Part shown: positions 1 through 7,193 of the stretch, in pieces | How the letters are laid out: each line of letters begins with the position of its first letter | Numbering within the stretch: position 1 is the first letter of the stretch | DNA from: Cupriavidus lacunae | Lineage (GTDB): Bacteria; Pseudomonadota; Gammaproteobacteria; Burkholderiales; Burkholderiaceae | Assembly (NCBI RefSeq): GCF_003353055.1 | Contig: NZ_QKWJ01000029.1 | Location: 1 to 64,000 of the forward strand | Length of the DNA stretch: 64,000 nucleotides | Reading direction: 5' to 3' | Made by a program: the position numbers and the translations under genes | The notes under the pieces: model-generated | What the model was told of the DNA's origin: nothing | The model's input: the letters and a program-made list of their open reading frames with translations, nothing else | Database searches by the model: none

Positions 1-22
1 ACGTACTTGCTAAACTTGTTCA

Positions 23-107
23 TGACCTGCCCCCTCAATTGTGGCTCTGGGCCGCTGGTTCAACACACCTCAAGCCTAATCCACGTCGCTTGAGGTGCGG
101 CAGGTCA
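23..107. repeat. Nested inverted repeats downstream of fic
   Basis: A perfect 10-bp inverted repeat (CACCTCAAGC at 66-75, GCTTGAGGTG at 88-97, 12-nt loop) lies inside a second 9-bp pair (TGACCTGCC at 23-31, GGCAGGTCA at 99-107). It sits just beyond the 3' end of the minus-strand fic gene and could form its transcription-terminating hairpin, although no T-tract follows on either strand. Confidence 0.45.
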
Positions 108-148
108 ATACATTTTGTCTAGGGCGTTCGCGCGCATGACCTGGTGCT

Positions 149-1672
149 TCAGCGGTTGCCGTCGAGTTCGAGATAATCCGCGAATTCGTCGTGCACGACG
201 GCCTCGATGCGGGCGAGCTCGTCGTCCGTAATGTCTTCGAACAGCTTGCGCTTGCGCCTGGACAGCTCGCCGTGGTTCTGCACGATGAGGTCGATCAGGT
301 TCGACAGGCGTGACTGGCGCAGGTCGAGCCAGCTTTCCAGGCGTGTGACACTGGCGTCGTACGCGCGCAGGTACTGGATCTCCTGCGCGAGGTCTTGCTC
401 GACGCACTGCTCGATGCACTCGAACACGAATTCGCACAGCGAGGTGGCATCAAAGGATGCGTAGAGCCACCAGGGTTGCGGCGACTTGATCAGGATGGTG
501 TCGCTGTCCGCATCCAGCGCGTAATTGAGCAGGGCCGTGCGCGGAGCGGAATAGGACTTCAGCAGGGCCGCATAGATATCGATCTGCTTTTGCATCCGTG
601 CGGACACCGGCAGCACCACGCCTTCGGGCGTGACGCCGGCCTGGCGCAGCAAATGGTGGATGAGGAACCGGTGCAGGCGGCCATTCCCGTCGTAGAACGG
701 GTGGGCAAAGACAAAGCCAAACGACACGCAGGCCGCCACCACGATCGGGTTTGCCGCCTGTGCCTCGATCAGGCCTGCCACCGCGCCAATCCCTTCCATC
801 ATCGCGCCCAGCTGATCGGGCGGCGGGGGCACATAGTCCGCGATATTGCGCAGGCGCCCGCCGCGAGACAGCCAGTTTTGCTTGCCGCGGTAGGCGAATT
901 CGGCGCGCAGCCCGGAGATGATCTCGTTCTGCCACTCGCACAGTTGCTCTTCGGTCAGCGGTGCGGGATTGCCGGCGTATTCCAGCAGCCGCCTGAACTT
1001 GGCGACGCGCTGGTTATCAGGGATCTCATGCTCGATCGAATAGGTCGATCGTGTTTCCGCGAGGTAGAGGTAGTCCACCGCCCGCGCGAGCAATTCCGGC
1101 TCGAGCCGCCTGATGGCGGTGGACACGCGGCCGGGGAGGTCGGCGGCAATGAAGCGCGCCAGCTTTTCGGTCCTGCGCACCACCGGGCAAAACGCCGCGG
1201 GCCCAAGGTGATTGTTCTGGATGCCGAACTGCTGGTCCGGCGTTGCCGGGCCGGTCAGGTACTCCGCCTCGTCAAGCGCCAGTACTCTGGGCGCGCCGGC
1301 CGGCAGCCTGTAGTCGAACTGCGCCCCGGCAAGCCATTTGGCATAGAACGCGCTGAGCCTTGCGTAGCGCGAGCTTGGGGTGGCCGCCAGCCATTCCCGT
1401 ACTGCCTGCACCGCTTCCGCGTGCTCGAACAGGGCCGCGAGCACGGTCAGGTCCAGCTGCTCTTTCTTCAGCGCGAACGTGAGGTGGTCCACCGTCGTGT
1501 CGCCGCCCCGGTAGCGGTTTCTTGGGTACACGGAGCGCGTGGTGCCGTCCGGTCCGGTGTGCGTGCTGAGGACGCCGGTCTTGTCGGCGAGCGCGGACGT
1601 CGAGCGCAGGGGCGGGACGCGTAACCCGAACTTCCGGATCAGAGCGTCATAGCCTAGTGGTGCATGAGGCAT
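149..1672 (-). CDS. Fic family AMPylase-like protein
   Basis: A 507-residue protein of the Fic/DOC superfamily, which transfers AMP (sometimes another nucleotide or phosphate group) to hydroxyl side chains of target proteins. The diagnostic motif HPFYDGNGRLHR is intact at residues 324-335, with the catalytic His324 and the phosphate-binding GNGR loop, so it should be active. An upstream segment, TYSIEHE (residues 210-216), falls where such proteins usually carry the auto-inhibitory (S/T)xxxE(G/N) helix; the Glu is kept but the following small residue is His. The C-terminal 130 residues look like a winged-helix or other helical extension. The ATG at 1672 has no clear ribosome binding site. It stands alone; no antitoxin gene is adjacent inside the window, so a toxin-antitoxin or phage-defence role is only a possibility. 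Family call secure, target unknown. Confidence 0.9.
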   Translation of the reverse strand: MPHAPLGYDALIRKFGLRVPPLRSTSALADKTGVLSTHTGPDGTTRSVYPRNRYRGGDTTVDHLTFALKKEQLDLTVLAALFEHAEAVQAVREWLAATPSSRYARLSAFYAKWLAGAQFDYRLPAGAPRVLALDEAEYLTGPATPDQQFGIQNNHLGPAAFCPVVRRTEKLARFIAADLPGRVSTAIRRLEPELLARAVDYLYLAETRSTYSIEHEIPDNQRVAKFRRLLEYAGNPAPLTEEQLCEWQNEIISGLRAEFAYRGKQNWLSRGGRLRNIADYVPPPPDQLGAMMEGIGAVAGLIEAQAANPIVVAACVSFGFVFAHPFYDGNGRLHRFLIHHLLRQAGVTPEGVVLPVSARMQKQIDIYAALLKSYSAPRTALLNYALDADSDTILIKSPQPWWLYASFDATSLCEFVFECIEQCVEQDLAQEIQYLRAYDASVTRLESWLDLRQSRLSNLIDLIVQNHGELSRRKRKLFEDITDDELARIEAVVHDEFADYLELDGNR

Positions 1673-1936
1673 ACGGCGTTGCAGGGTGTGTGTGCCAGTT
1701 CACTCGGAGCTTACCATAGCTTCTATGGAGCTTACCAAAACATCTACTGGTGGGAAATTTTGTTTTCGTTCTATCTACAGAGTAGGGGGAGTTGGGATAG
1801 CCCGGCCCCTGACTTCCCAGGCGCTCTACAGCACTTACCTTTTTATCTACTCCCGAGGGGGGCTGTGACAATCTTGTCTACAGGTATGTTAAATCCCGGA
1901 CACATACCTCTGCTCCTCGTGAGCCGATACAGCGCA

Positions 1937-1950
1937 TGACATTATTGTCA
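1937..1950. repeat. Palindrome TGACATTATTGTCA
   Basis: TGACA-TTAT-TGTCA is a short perfect inverted repeat. It resembles the TGAC(A/G)TTT core of the tandem repeats 280 bp downstream, so it could be a further binding site of the same protein. No regulator is identified. Confidence 0.35.
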
Positions 1951-2122
1951 TTTACCTGATTCAGGCGGAAGGAATTTAGGCACCTTTCTGAAAATCCGGT
2001 CAGGGTTTTCGCGAATTCCCGGTGATAATCCACGTCAAACTGTCTGTTTATATTTTCCTGGCCCGGATAATCGACTATAACTGCAACTACATGTTGCGGC
2101 CGATGTCCCGCATCATGCCTCA

Positions 2123-2155
2123 GCCCGACAGGCTTGCCTGCGGGCATTTTTTTTT
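2123..2155 (+). terminator. Rho-independent terminator without an assigned gene
   Basis: The stem GCCCG-A-CAGG / CCTG-CGGGC with a CTTG loop is followed by A and nine T residues on the plus strand, a classical intrinsic terminator with one bulged base. No protein gene precedes it on this strand, so it may end a small RNA transcribed from the 1700-2120 region or be a remnant of a lost gene. Confidence 0.65.
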
Positions 2156-2223
2156 GGGGGGTGAGTGTCAATCATGAATTAATCAGTTCCATCTATTCCG
2201 GTTTGCCATTGCATGCAAACATA

Positions 2224-2274
2224 ATCATGACATTTCTGTAATGATGACGTTTTTGTAATCATGACAATTTCGTA
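2224..2274. repeat. Three 17-bp tandem direct repeats
   Basis: Three head-to-tail units of exactly 17 bp: ATCATGACATTTCTGTA, ATGATGACGTTTTTGTA and ATCATGACAATTTCGTA. The spacing and degree of conservation resemble iterons or a cooperative operator array. No replication initiator or repressor gene is adjacent. Confidence 0.7.
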
Positions 2275-2489
2275 ACGATAATGGCTCAGTCTTCCTGGTC
2301 CTTCATTCAGAAAAAGGACTCATCTATAACTGCCAGGGTGCATGTTCCCGCGCCAATAAAGGGATTACGGGAGTTTTCCAGTAGCAGACGGAGCATTTTC
2401 ACAGGGCCTCAGATGCAGATTCGGCGTGAATATCTGGTGCCAATCCTTTCCCTTCATAAATTCAGTGAAAACCCTGCCATGCCTTTCGC

Positions 2490-2517
2490 TTGACTTACTT
2501 GATATATCACATACTGT
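2490..2517 (+). promoter_or_regulatory. Candidate sigma-70 promoter for the oxlT transcript
   Basis: TTGACT (2490-2495) and TACTGT (2512-2517) are separated by 16 bp and lie about 100 bp before the first ORF of the oxlT transcript. The -10 is overlapped by an imperfect inverted repeat (CACA-TAC-TGTG) that could be a repressor site. Assigned by eye from consensus only. Confidence 0.4.
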
Positions 2518-2620
2518 GTATCCCATCGCCACTCCTAAGTTGAGAGAGGTGAGGGCGGAGACCTCAGGTCGGCGTCGTTATAAGAGGCAAATAAATGCCA
2601 ATGACACAGGAGACATTGAA

Positions 2621-2746
2621 ATGCCAGCAGCCACCCCTAAGCTGAGGCGCAGCGCGTCCGCACGTCCGTCCGAATACCCGTCCAAGTATTCAGCTGCCCT
2701 GTTGCCGATAAATGGCCAAATCATTCAAGGAGCGCGCAATGAGTAA
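2621..2746 (+). CDS. Possible 41-aa leader ORF overlapping oxlT
   Basis: This ORF begins with ATG after a good Shine-Dalgarno sequence (AGGAGA, 7 nt away) and encodes 41 residues rich in Ser, Arg and Pro. Its stop codon lies 8 bases inside the oxlT coding sequence, an arrangement that would allow translational coupling. No known family is recognised. It could be a regulatory leader peptide or chance. Proteomics or conservation in related genomes would decide. Confidence 0.3.
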   Translation: MPAATPKLRRSASARPSEYPSKYSAALLPINGQIIQGARNE

Positions 2747-4061
2747 TCCAACGGCAGCGGGGCTGGGCGCGAATCACCAGATCCCGGAACGCACACGCTG
2801 GATGCAGCTGATCGTCGGGGTGGTCTGCATGATCGCCACCGCGAATATCCAGTACGCCTGGACCCTGTTCGTCCCCGAGATCCAGGACACCTACGGCTGG
2901 TCGCGCGCCAGCATCCAGATCGCATTCACGGTCTTCGTGCTGGTCCAGACCTGGCTAGCGCCGATCGAAGGCTACTTCATCGACAAGTTCGGCCCGCGCA
3001 TGATGGTCGCCTTCGGCGCTGTGTTTATCGGGGCGGCATGGTGCATCAACTCCCAGGCCACCACCCTGATGGGCTTCTACATCGGCGCGGCCGTTGGCGG
3101 CCTCGGCGTTGGCTCGATCTACGCCACCTGTATCAACAACGCACTCAAGTGGTTCCCGGACCGTCGTGGCCTTGCCGTTGGCCTCACCGCCGGTGGCTAC
3201 GGCGCGGGCTCCGCCGCGACCATCCTGCCGATCGCGGCCATGATCGAGTCGCAGGGCTTCCAGCACACCTTCCTGTTCTTCGGCCTGCTGCAAGGCTCGC
3301 TCGCCTTCGTCGCGGCCTGGTTCCTGCGCTCGCCCAAGGCGCATGAAGTGAAGGCGTCGCAGAAGCTGGTCCAGGCGACGCGCGACTACACGCTCAAGGA
3401 AGCGATGAGCACCAAGCTGTTCTGGCTGATGCTGATCATGTTCATCCTGGTCGTCACGGGTGGCATGATGGCTGTGGCCCAGCTCGGCGTGATCGCCAAG
3501 GACCTGGGCGTGAAGGAGTTCAAGGTCGACCTGCACTTCTTCGTGATGGCCGCGCTGCCGCTGGCGCTGATGCTGGACCGGATCATGAACGGCATCTCGC
3601 GACCGTTGTTCGGCTGGATCTCGGACAATATCGGCCGCGAGAAGACCATGGTCATCGCCTTCACGCTGGAAGGCCTGGGCATCATCGCGCTTGGCTACTT
3701 CGGCAGCAATCCGTACGCCTTCCTGATCCTGTCGGGTGTGGTGTTCCTGGCCTGGGGCGAGGTCTACTCGCTGTTCTCGGCGCTGGCCGGCGATGCCTTC
3801 GGCACCAAGCACATCGGCAAGATCTACGGCGTGCTTTACACGGCCAAGGGCATCGGCGCACTGTTCGTGCCGATCGGCAACCTGATGATGGAGGCGACCG
3901 GCACGTGGTCCACCGTGCTCTATACGGTTGCGGGCATGGACCTGACCGCGGCCTTCCTGGCGATCATGGTGCTGCGGCCGGTGCTGAAGAACCACGTTGC
4001 CACCTCCAGGAGCCTGTTCTCGAAGGAGGCAGCGGCGGCGGGCACGCAGGTGCCAGCCTGA
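2739..4061 (+). CDS. oxlT: OxlT-like oxalate:formate antiporter (MFS)
   Basis: A 440-residue, twelve-helix major facilitator of the oxalate/formate antiporter family, which brings oxalate into the cytoplasm in exchange for formate. The start is chosen at 2739 because AAGGAG lies 6 nt upstream; an in-frame ATG at 2712 lacks such a site. Two basic residues stand where OxlT keeps its substrate-binding charges: Arg288 in SRPLFGW (helix 8) and Lys370 in LYTAKG (helix 11). The MFS loop motif DNIGR follows helix 8. No formyl-CoA transferase or oxalyl-CoA decarboxylase is next to it, so the catabolic enzymes must lie elsewhere. A strong terminator follows. Another short dicarboxylate or monocarboxylate could be the real substrate. 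Confidence 0.88.
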   Translation: MSNPTAAGLGANHQIPERTRWMQLIVGVVCMIATANIQYAWTLFVPEIQDTYGWSRASIQIAFTVFVLVQTWLAPIEGYFIDKFGPRMMVAFGAVFIGAAWCINSQATTLMGFYIGAAVGGLGVGSIYATCINNALKWFPDRRGLAVGLTAGGYGAGSAATILPIAAMIESQGFQHTFLFFGLLQGSLAFVAAWFLRSPKAHEVKASQKLVQATRDYTLKEAMSTKLFWLMLIMFILVVTGGMMAVAQLGVIAKDLGVKEFKVDLHFFVMAALPLALMLDRIMNGISRPLFGWISDNIGREKTMVIAFTLEGLGIIALGYFGSNPYAFLILSGVVFLAWGEVYSLFSALAGDAFGTKHIGKIYGVLYTAKGIGALFVPIGNLMMEATGTWSTVLYTVAGMDLTAAFLAIMVLRPVLKNHVATSRSLFSKEAAAAGTQVPA

Positions 4062-4096
4062 CGCGGCTGCAACGCAGCCGTTCAGTCGCAACGCGG

Positions 4097-4123
4097 GCGG
4101 GCTTCTTCGGAAGCCCGCTTTTT
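4097..4123 (+). terminator. Rho-independent terminator after oxlT
   Basis: A perfect 9-bp stem GCGGGCTTC / GAAGCCCGC closes a stable TTCG tetraloop and is followed by five T residues, 36 bp after the oxlT stop codon. Confidence 0.92.
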
Positions 4124-4210
4124 CGTTTGCCGGCTCAGGCAGCGCCTTCAGCGGGCGCGACCGATGCCCCTGCGATCCGGTGCCGGGCCAGCGCCTCGGC
4201 GACGGCCGTT

Positions 4211-5434
4211 TCACCACGCGTGGCGGTGAACCAACTGGAATGCGGACCTGCACGCCTTGGCCCATTCCCAGGCCAATTCCCTGCGCTGAGCGGCCTGGGG
4301 CGCCATCGCTTCGTCCAGGCCGGCCGCAAGATCCTGCACGGTGACCGCGGCTGGCGCCCCGGTCGCGCCCCAAGTCGCGGCAAAGGCGACTTGCTTGCTG
4401 GTCCCAGGGTGTTGTGCGGCCCGGAGCAGGCCCAGCCATGGCAGGAAAAAGGCGCCGGCGACAATGCCGCCGTGCAGGCTGCTGCCGACGAAGCCCTGGC
4501 TGTGCGCAATCAGCGCACAGATATCCCATAGATTGAGCGAGTCAAACAGGACAGCAGTCGTGCCGCGTAGTCGTGCCGCCAGGCGCTGGTAGCAGGCCAG
4601 GTCGTCGTGCCAGGGTGCGGCGCCGGCACGAAACAGCACCACGCCCAGGTTCCTGGCTTGGGCGATACGTCCGAGTTGGGCCGCCAGCTGTGAAAGGGTC
4701 TCGTCGTCGCCAAAATCCGCGCTGAACTGCACGGCGAGGTATCCGCCAGGGAACCCTGACACGATGCGGGCGCACTCGCCCTGGCGGGCGCGCCGGCGGA
4801 TGCGGTCGCCGAACAGCTCGGCCACCAGCACGGCCGGATCCGGCTCCAGGCGGCAGGCAATGCCGTTCTCCGCGAGCATGGCCCGGGTCTGCTGGTCCCG
4901 TACCCCGACGCTGGTGGCGGCCCCGAGCTTGGCTACCACCTCGGCCCGCATGGCCGGCTCAACCGATCCAAGTTCAATGCCGCCGACGGCGTGGACAATG
5001 ACACGCCTGACGTTGGCAAACATGCCGGCAGGCAACAGGTAGGGGGCAAGGTCCCGCACGCCCAACTGCGCCTGGGCCCAGGCCGTCCGTTCGTGCGGCC
5101 GGGCATCGAGCAGCGCCACCGCCGCCCGGGCCTGCTCGGGACGCTGCAGCATCACGGCCGCCTCCCAGAGCGAGCAGGTCAGGGTTTCGCCACCCACATG
5201 GATGATATCGACGGCGCTGTCCCCCACGGTGGCCGCCAGCCGCGCCAGGGTGTGGACCCGATGGCCGCCATGCATTCTCAGGTTGCGCTCGGCCAGGCCC
5301 CCGTAGAACGGGTTGGCCTGCCCGATCAGGCTTCGTATCGCATGCGGTAGCAGCAGGTCGCCGAAGTTGTGGCGATCGAAAGCCCCAAACAGGATCGTGG
5401 GGATGTCGGCGATTCCTGACCGGGAGGCTGGCAT
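4211..5434 (-). CDS. Polysaccharide pyruvyl transferase family protein
   Basis: A 407-residue protein (from ATG 5434) of the PF04230 family, whose members transfer pyruvyl ketals or act in related sugar modifications. The N-terminal segment FDRHNFGDLLLP matches the family's NxGDxL signature; a GT-B-like Rossmann core follows, and SSLHGG near residue 345 matches the conserved (S)xxHG motif of the C-terminal lobe. An in-frame ATG at 5524 would add 30 residues and overlap the zinc-ribbon ORF; 5434, 10 bp after that ORF's stop, is preferred. No glycosyltransferase or polysaccharide export gene is nearby, so its acceptor is unknown. It is divergently arranged from the aryl-acid operon and convergent with oxlT. 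Confidence 0.75.
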   Translation of the reverse strand: MPASRSGIADIPTILFGAFDRHNFGDLLLPHAIRSLIGQANPFYGGLAERNLRMHGGHRVHTLARLAATVGDSAVDIIHVGGETLTCSLWEAAVMLQRPEQARAAVALLDARPHERTAWAQAQLGVRDLAPYLLPAGMFANVRRVIVHAVGGIELGSVEPAMRAEVVAKLGAATSVGVRDQQTRAMLAENGIACRLEPDPAVLVAELFGDRIRRRARQGECARIVSGFPGGYLAVQFSADFGDDETLSQLAAQLGRIAQARNLGVVLFRAGAAPWHDDLACYQRLAARLRGTTAVLFDSLNLWDICALIAHSQGFVGSSLHGGIVAGAFFLPWLGLLRAAQHPGTSKQVAFAATWGATGAPAAVTVQDLAAGLDEAMAPQAAQRRELAWEWAKACRSAFQLVHRHAW

Positions 5435-5444
5435 GGCGTCAGCG

Positions 5445-5555
5445 TCAGGCAAGCACCAGGTCCCGCATGTCCGCGCAGTTGAAGCCTTCGGTGAATCCAG
5501 CGCAAAAATTGGCGCCTGCGGCATTCTCAGATCCGCATTTTTTGCATTGCGCCAT
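5445..5555 (-). CDS. 36-aa zinc-ribbon small protein
   Basis: This small ORF has an excellent ribosome binding site (GAGGAG, 6 nt before ATG) and ends 10 bp upstream of the pyruvyl-transferase-family gene, with which it probably forms an operon. It starts CKKCGSENAAGANFC, a typical half of a CxxCG zinc-ribbon: Cys4, Cys7, Cys18. The expected fourth ligand two residues after Cys18 is absent; Cys27 in FNC might replace it. Such mini-ribbons usually form the N-terminus of longer proteins, so this may be a free-standing version or a truncated relic. Function unknown. Confidence 0.6.
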   Translation of the reverse strand: MAQCKKCGSENAAGANFCAGFTEGFNCADMRDLVLA

Positions 5556-5787
5556 GGGAGGCTCCTCGGGACGCTTCCATCGTAGGATTAGATTCCCCAA
5601 AGCCGTCCATCGCAAGTGGCTTCGGCCACCGGGCAGTGGGCCGGTTGTGCGCCCAAGAGAAGGGGCGGTCGATCCGGATCGGCCGCTTGCCACCATATTG
5701 GCCGTCCCCGCACCTTGCCAGTCGCCGCTATCGTGGCGGCGCTGCCCCTTCCTTTCCGGCAGCGCCGAGGCGGGGCAAGGTTTACCA

Positions 5788-5820
5788 TTATTTGACACAC
5801 TATCAAATAAAACCTACATT
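5788..5820 (+). promoter_or_regulatory. Strong promoter with overlapping operator
   Basis: TTGACA (5792-5797) and TACATT (5815-5820) with an ideal 17-bp spacer form a near-consensus sigma-70 promoter. An inverted repeat TTATTTGA (5788-5795) / TCAAATAA (5803-5810) covers the -35 and the spacer, exactly where a repressor would block RNA polymerase. The aryl-acid operon begins 34 bp after the -10. The TetR protein at the end of the cluster is one candidate ligand. Confidence 0.75.
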
Positions 5821-5853
5821 ATTGAGACGGTGGCATTTATCACAGGAGGCATC

Positions 5854-7107
5854 GTGGCAGAACAAGACAAGGGGCAGGTAACGGCAGGGATGCAGGGCGC
5901 ATCGTGGGATGCGCGCCTGATGTCCCGCCCTTACCAGATGGAGCCTTATGCACTCGGCACGGCAGACGGGCAGCGCACGCTTGGCTTCCTGTTCACGGTG
6001 ACCGGCAAGGAAAAGACCGTGGTCTCGCTGATGCATCCGCGCGAGATGGCGATCACGCACTACCTGGTGCCGTTCGTGCTGGATGCGGGCTGCGCCTGCT
6101 GGGTGCAGGGCCCGCGCTCGATCGGCAATGACCTGCGCCTGGAGCATGAGCTTGCGCTGCTCGACGTGGCGGCCGGCATGACGCACCTGCGCGAGCTGGG
6201 CTACGAGCGTATCGTATTGCTGGGCAACTCCGGCGGCGCGGGGCTCTATACCTTCTATAACCAGCAGGCACTGACGCCGCCCGGACAGCGGATCGCGCGG
6301 ACCCCGGGCGGCCGCCCGACCAGCCTTGCCGAAGCACAGATGCCGGAGATGGACGGCATGATCCTGGTTTCACCCCATCCCGGCCAGGGCAAGCTGCTGA
6401 TGAGCGGCGTCGATCCTTCGGTGACCGACGAGGACGATCCCATGCAGACCGATGCGTCGCTGGACCCGTTCTCCGCGGCCAATGGCTTTGATGTCGCCAG
6501 CGGACGCGGCCAGTACGCGCCGGCGTTCATCGAGCGCTACCGCGCGGCGCAGATCGAGCGCGTGGCCCGCATCGATGCGCGCGCCAGGCAGATGCTCAAG
6601 TCAAAGCATGAGGCGCGGCAGCGTATCAAGGCCGGTACCGGCTCCGATGCGGACCGCCGCATTGCTGCGCATGCGCCGGTCTTCCAGGTCTGGCGCACCG
6701 ATGCGGACCTGCGCTCCTGGGATATCTCGCTCGATCCGTCCGACCGCAAGACCGGCTCGCTGTGGGGCAAGGACCCGATCGTGTCGAACTGGGGCAGCGT
6801 GGGCTTCGGGCGCGTGGTGACACCGGAATCGTGGCTGTCGACCTGGTCGGGTTTGTCGTCCAACGCGGCGCTGGACAAGACCCTCGGTGCGCTGCACCAG
6901 CCGACGCTGCTGCTGGAATATACCGGGGACCAATGCACGTTCCCGGCCGATATCGAGGCGATCTACCGCCAGATCCCCAGCGAACGGAAGCAACATATCC
7001 GCGTGCGCGGCAATCACCACGGCATGGCCCTGAGCCGGGACGAAGAGCCCGGCCAGCGCATCGCCGGCCGCCACATCGTCGAATGGCTGCGCGCGAACAT
7101 GGTGTAA
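5854..7107 (+). CDS. Alpha/beta-hydrolase, first gene of the aryl-acid operon
   Basis: A 417-residue cytoplasmic hydrolase. The GTG start at 5854 is chosen for its AGGAGG ribosome binding site and because the promoter lies directly upstream; the longer open frame to 5467 would cover the promoter. The nucleophile elbow is GNSGG with Ser126; Asp359 in YTGDQ and His388/389 in GNHHG complete a plausible triad. A roughly 60-residue insertion after the elbow (around residues 140-200) could form a lid. It is about 140 residues longer than the common C-C bond hydrolases of meta-cleavage pathways. In this operon it may hydrolyse a ring-opened intermediate or a (thio)ester; the true substrate cannot be read from the sequence. 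Confidence 0.82.
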   Translation: MAEQDKGQVTAGMQGASWDARLMSRPYQMEPYALGTADGQRTLGFLFTVTGKEKTVVSLMHPREMAITHYLVPFVLDAGCACWVQGPRSIGNDLRLEHELALLDVAAGMTHLRELGYERIVLLGNSGGAGLYTFYNQQALTPPGQRIARTPGGRPTSLAEAQMPEMDGMILVSPHPGQGKLLMSGVDPSVTDEDDPMQTDASLDPFSAANGFDVASGRGQYAPAFIERYRAAQIERVARIDARARQMLKSKHEARQRIKAGTGSDADRRIAAHAPVFQVWRTDADLRSWDISLDPSDRKTGSLWGKDPIVSNWGSVGFGRVVTPESWLSTWSGLSSNAALDKTLGALHQPTLLLEYTGDQCTFPADIEAIYRQIPSERKQHIRVRGNHHGMALSRDEEPGQRIAGRHIVEWLRANMV

Positions 7108-7193
7108 GCGCGCCGAAACGAAGCAACAGAGCAGGGCGCCGTCCCCCCCGACATCGCCGCGCGCTGCTCCATGACAGACAAGGGTAGACAGAC

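Larger units (their letters stand above)
1673..2489. other. AT-rich intergenic stretch, no convincing gene
   Basis: About 0.8 kb of lower GC than its surroundings. Short ORFs exist on both strands, but none has a ribosome binding site, family resemblance or the strong GC3 bias of the real genes. The segment holds a 14-bp palindrome, a rho-independent terminator and three 17-bp tandem repeats, listed separately. The unusual composition suggests acquired or decayed DNA. Confidence 0.5.

Noticed and set aside
395..1624. 409-codon plus-strand ORF opposite fic
   Set aside because: It lies entirely antisense to the clear Fic gene, has no family resemblance, and its length is explained by the GC-rich codon bias of the real gene.
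1664..1939. Plus-strand 91-aa ORF in the AT-rich gap
   Set aside because: No ribosome binding site, no recognised motif and atypical codon use; treated as non-coding.
1878..2171. Minus-strand 97-aa ORF overlapping the orphan terminator
   Set aside because: It reads through the terminator hairpin and T-tract in reverse, begins without a ribosome binding site, and resembles no family.
2224..2274. Tandem repeats as a CRISPR array
   Set aside because: Units are directly adjacent with no spacers and only 17 bp long.
3841..4061. Possibility that oxlT marks an oxalate catabolic operon here
   Set aside because: No formyl-CoA transferase or oxalyl-CoA decarboxylase gene is in the window; only the transporter is present.
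2955..4529. 524-codon minus-strand ORF across oxlT
   Set aside because: Antisense to a well-supported transporter and across its terminator; Arg/Gly/His-rich shadow composition.
5467..5853. N-terminal extension of the alpha/beta hydrolase
   Set aside because: The extension would cover the near-consensus promoter and the operator and overlap divergent genes; GTG 5854 has an AGGAGG site.
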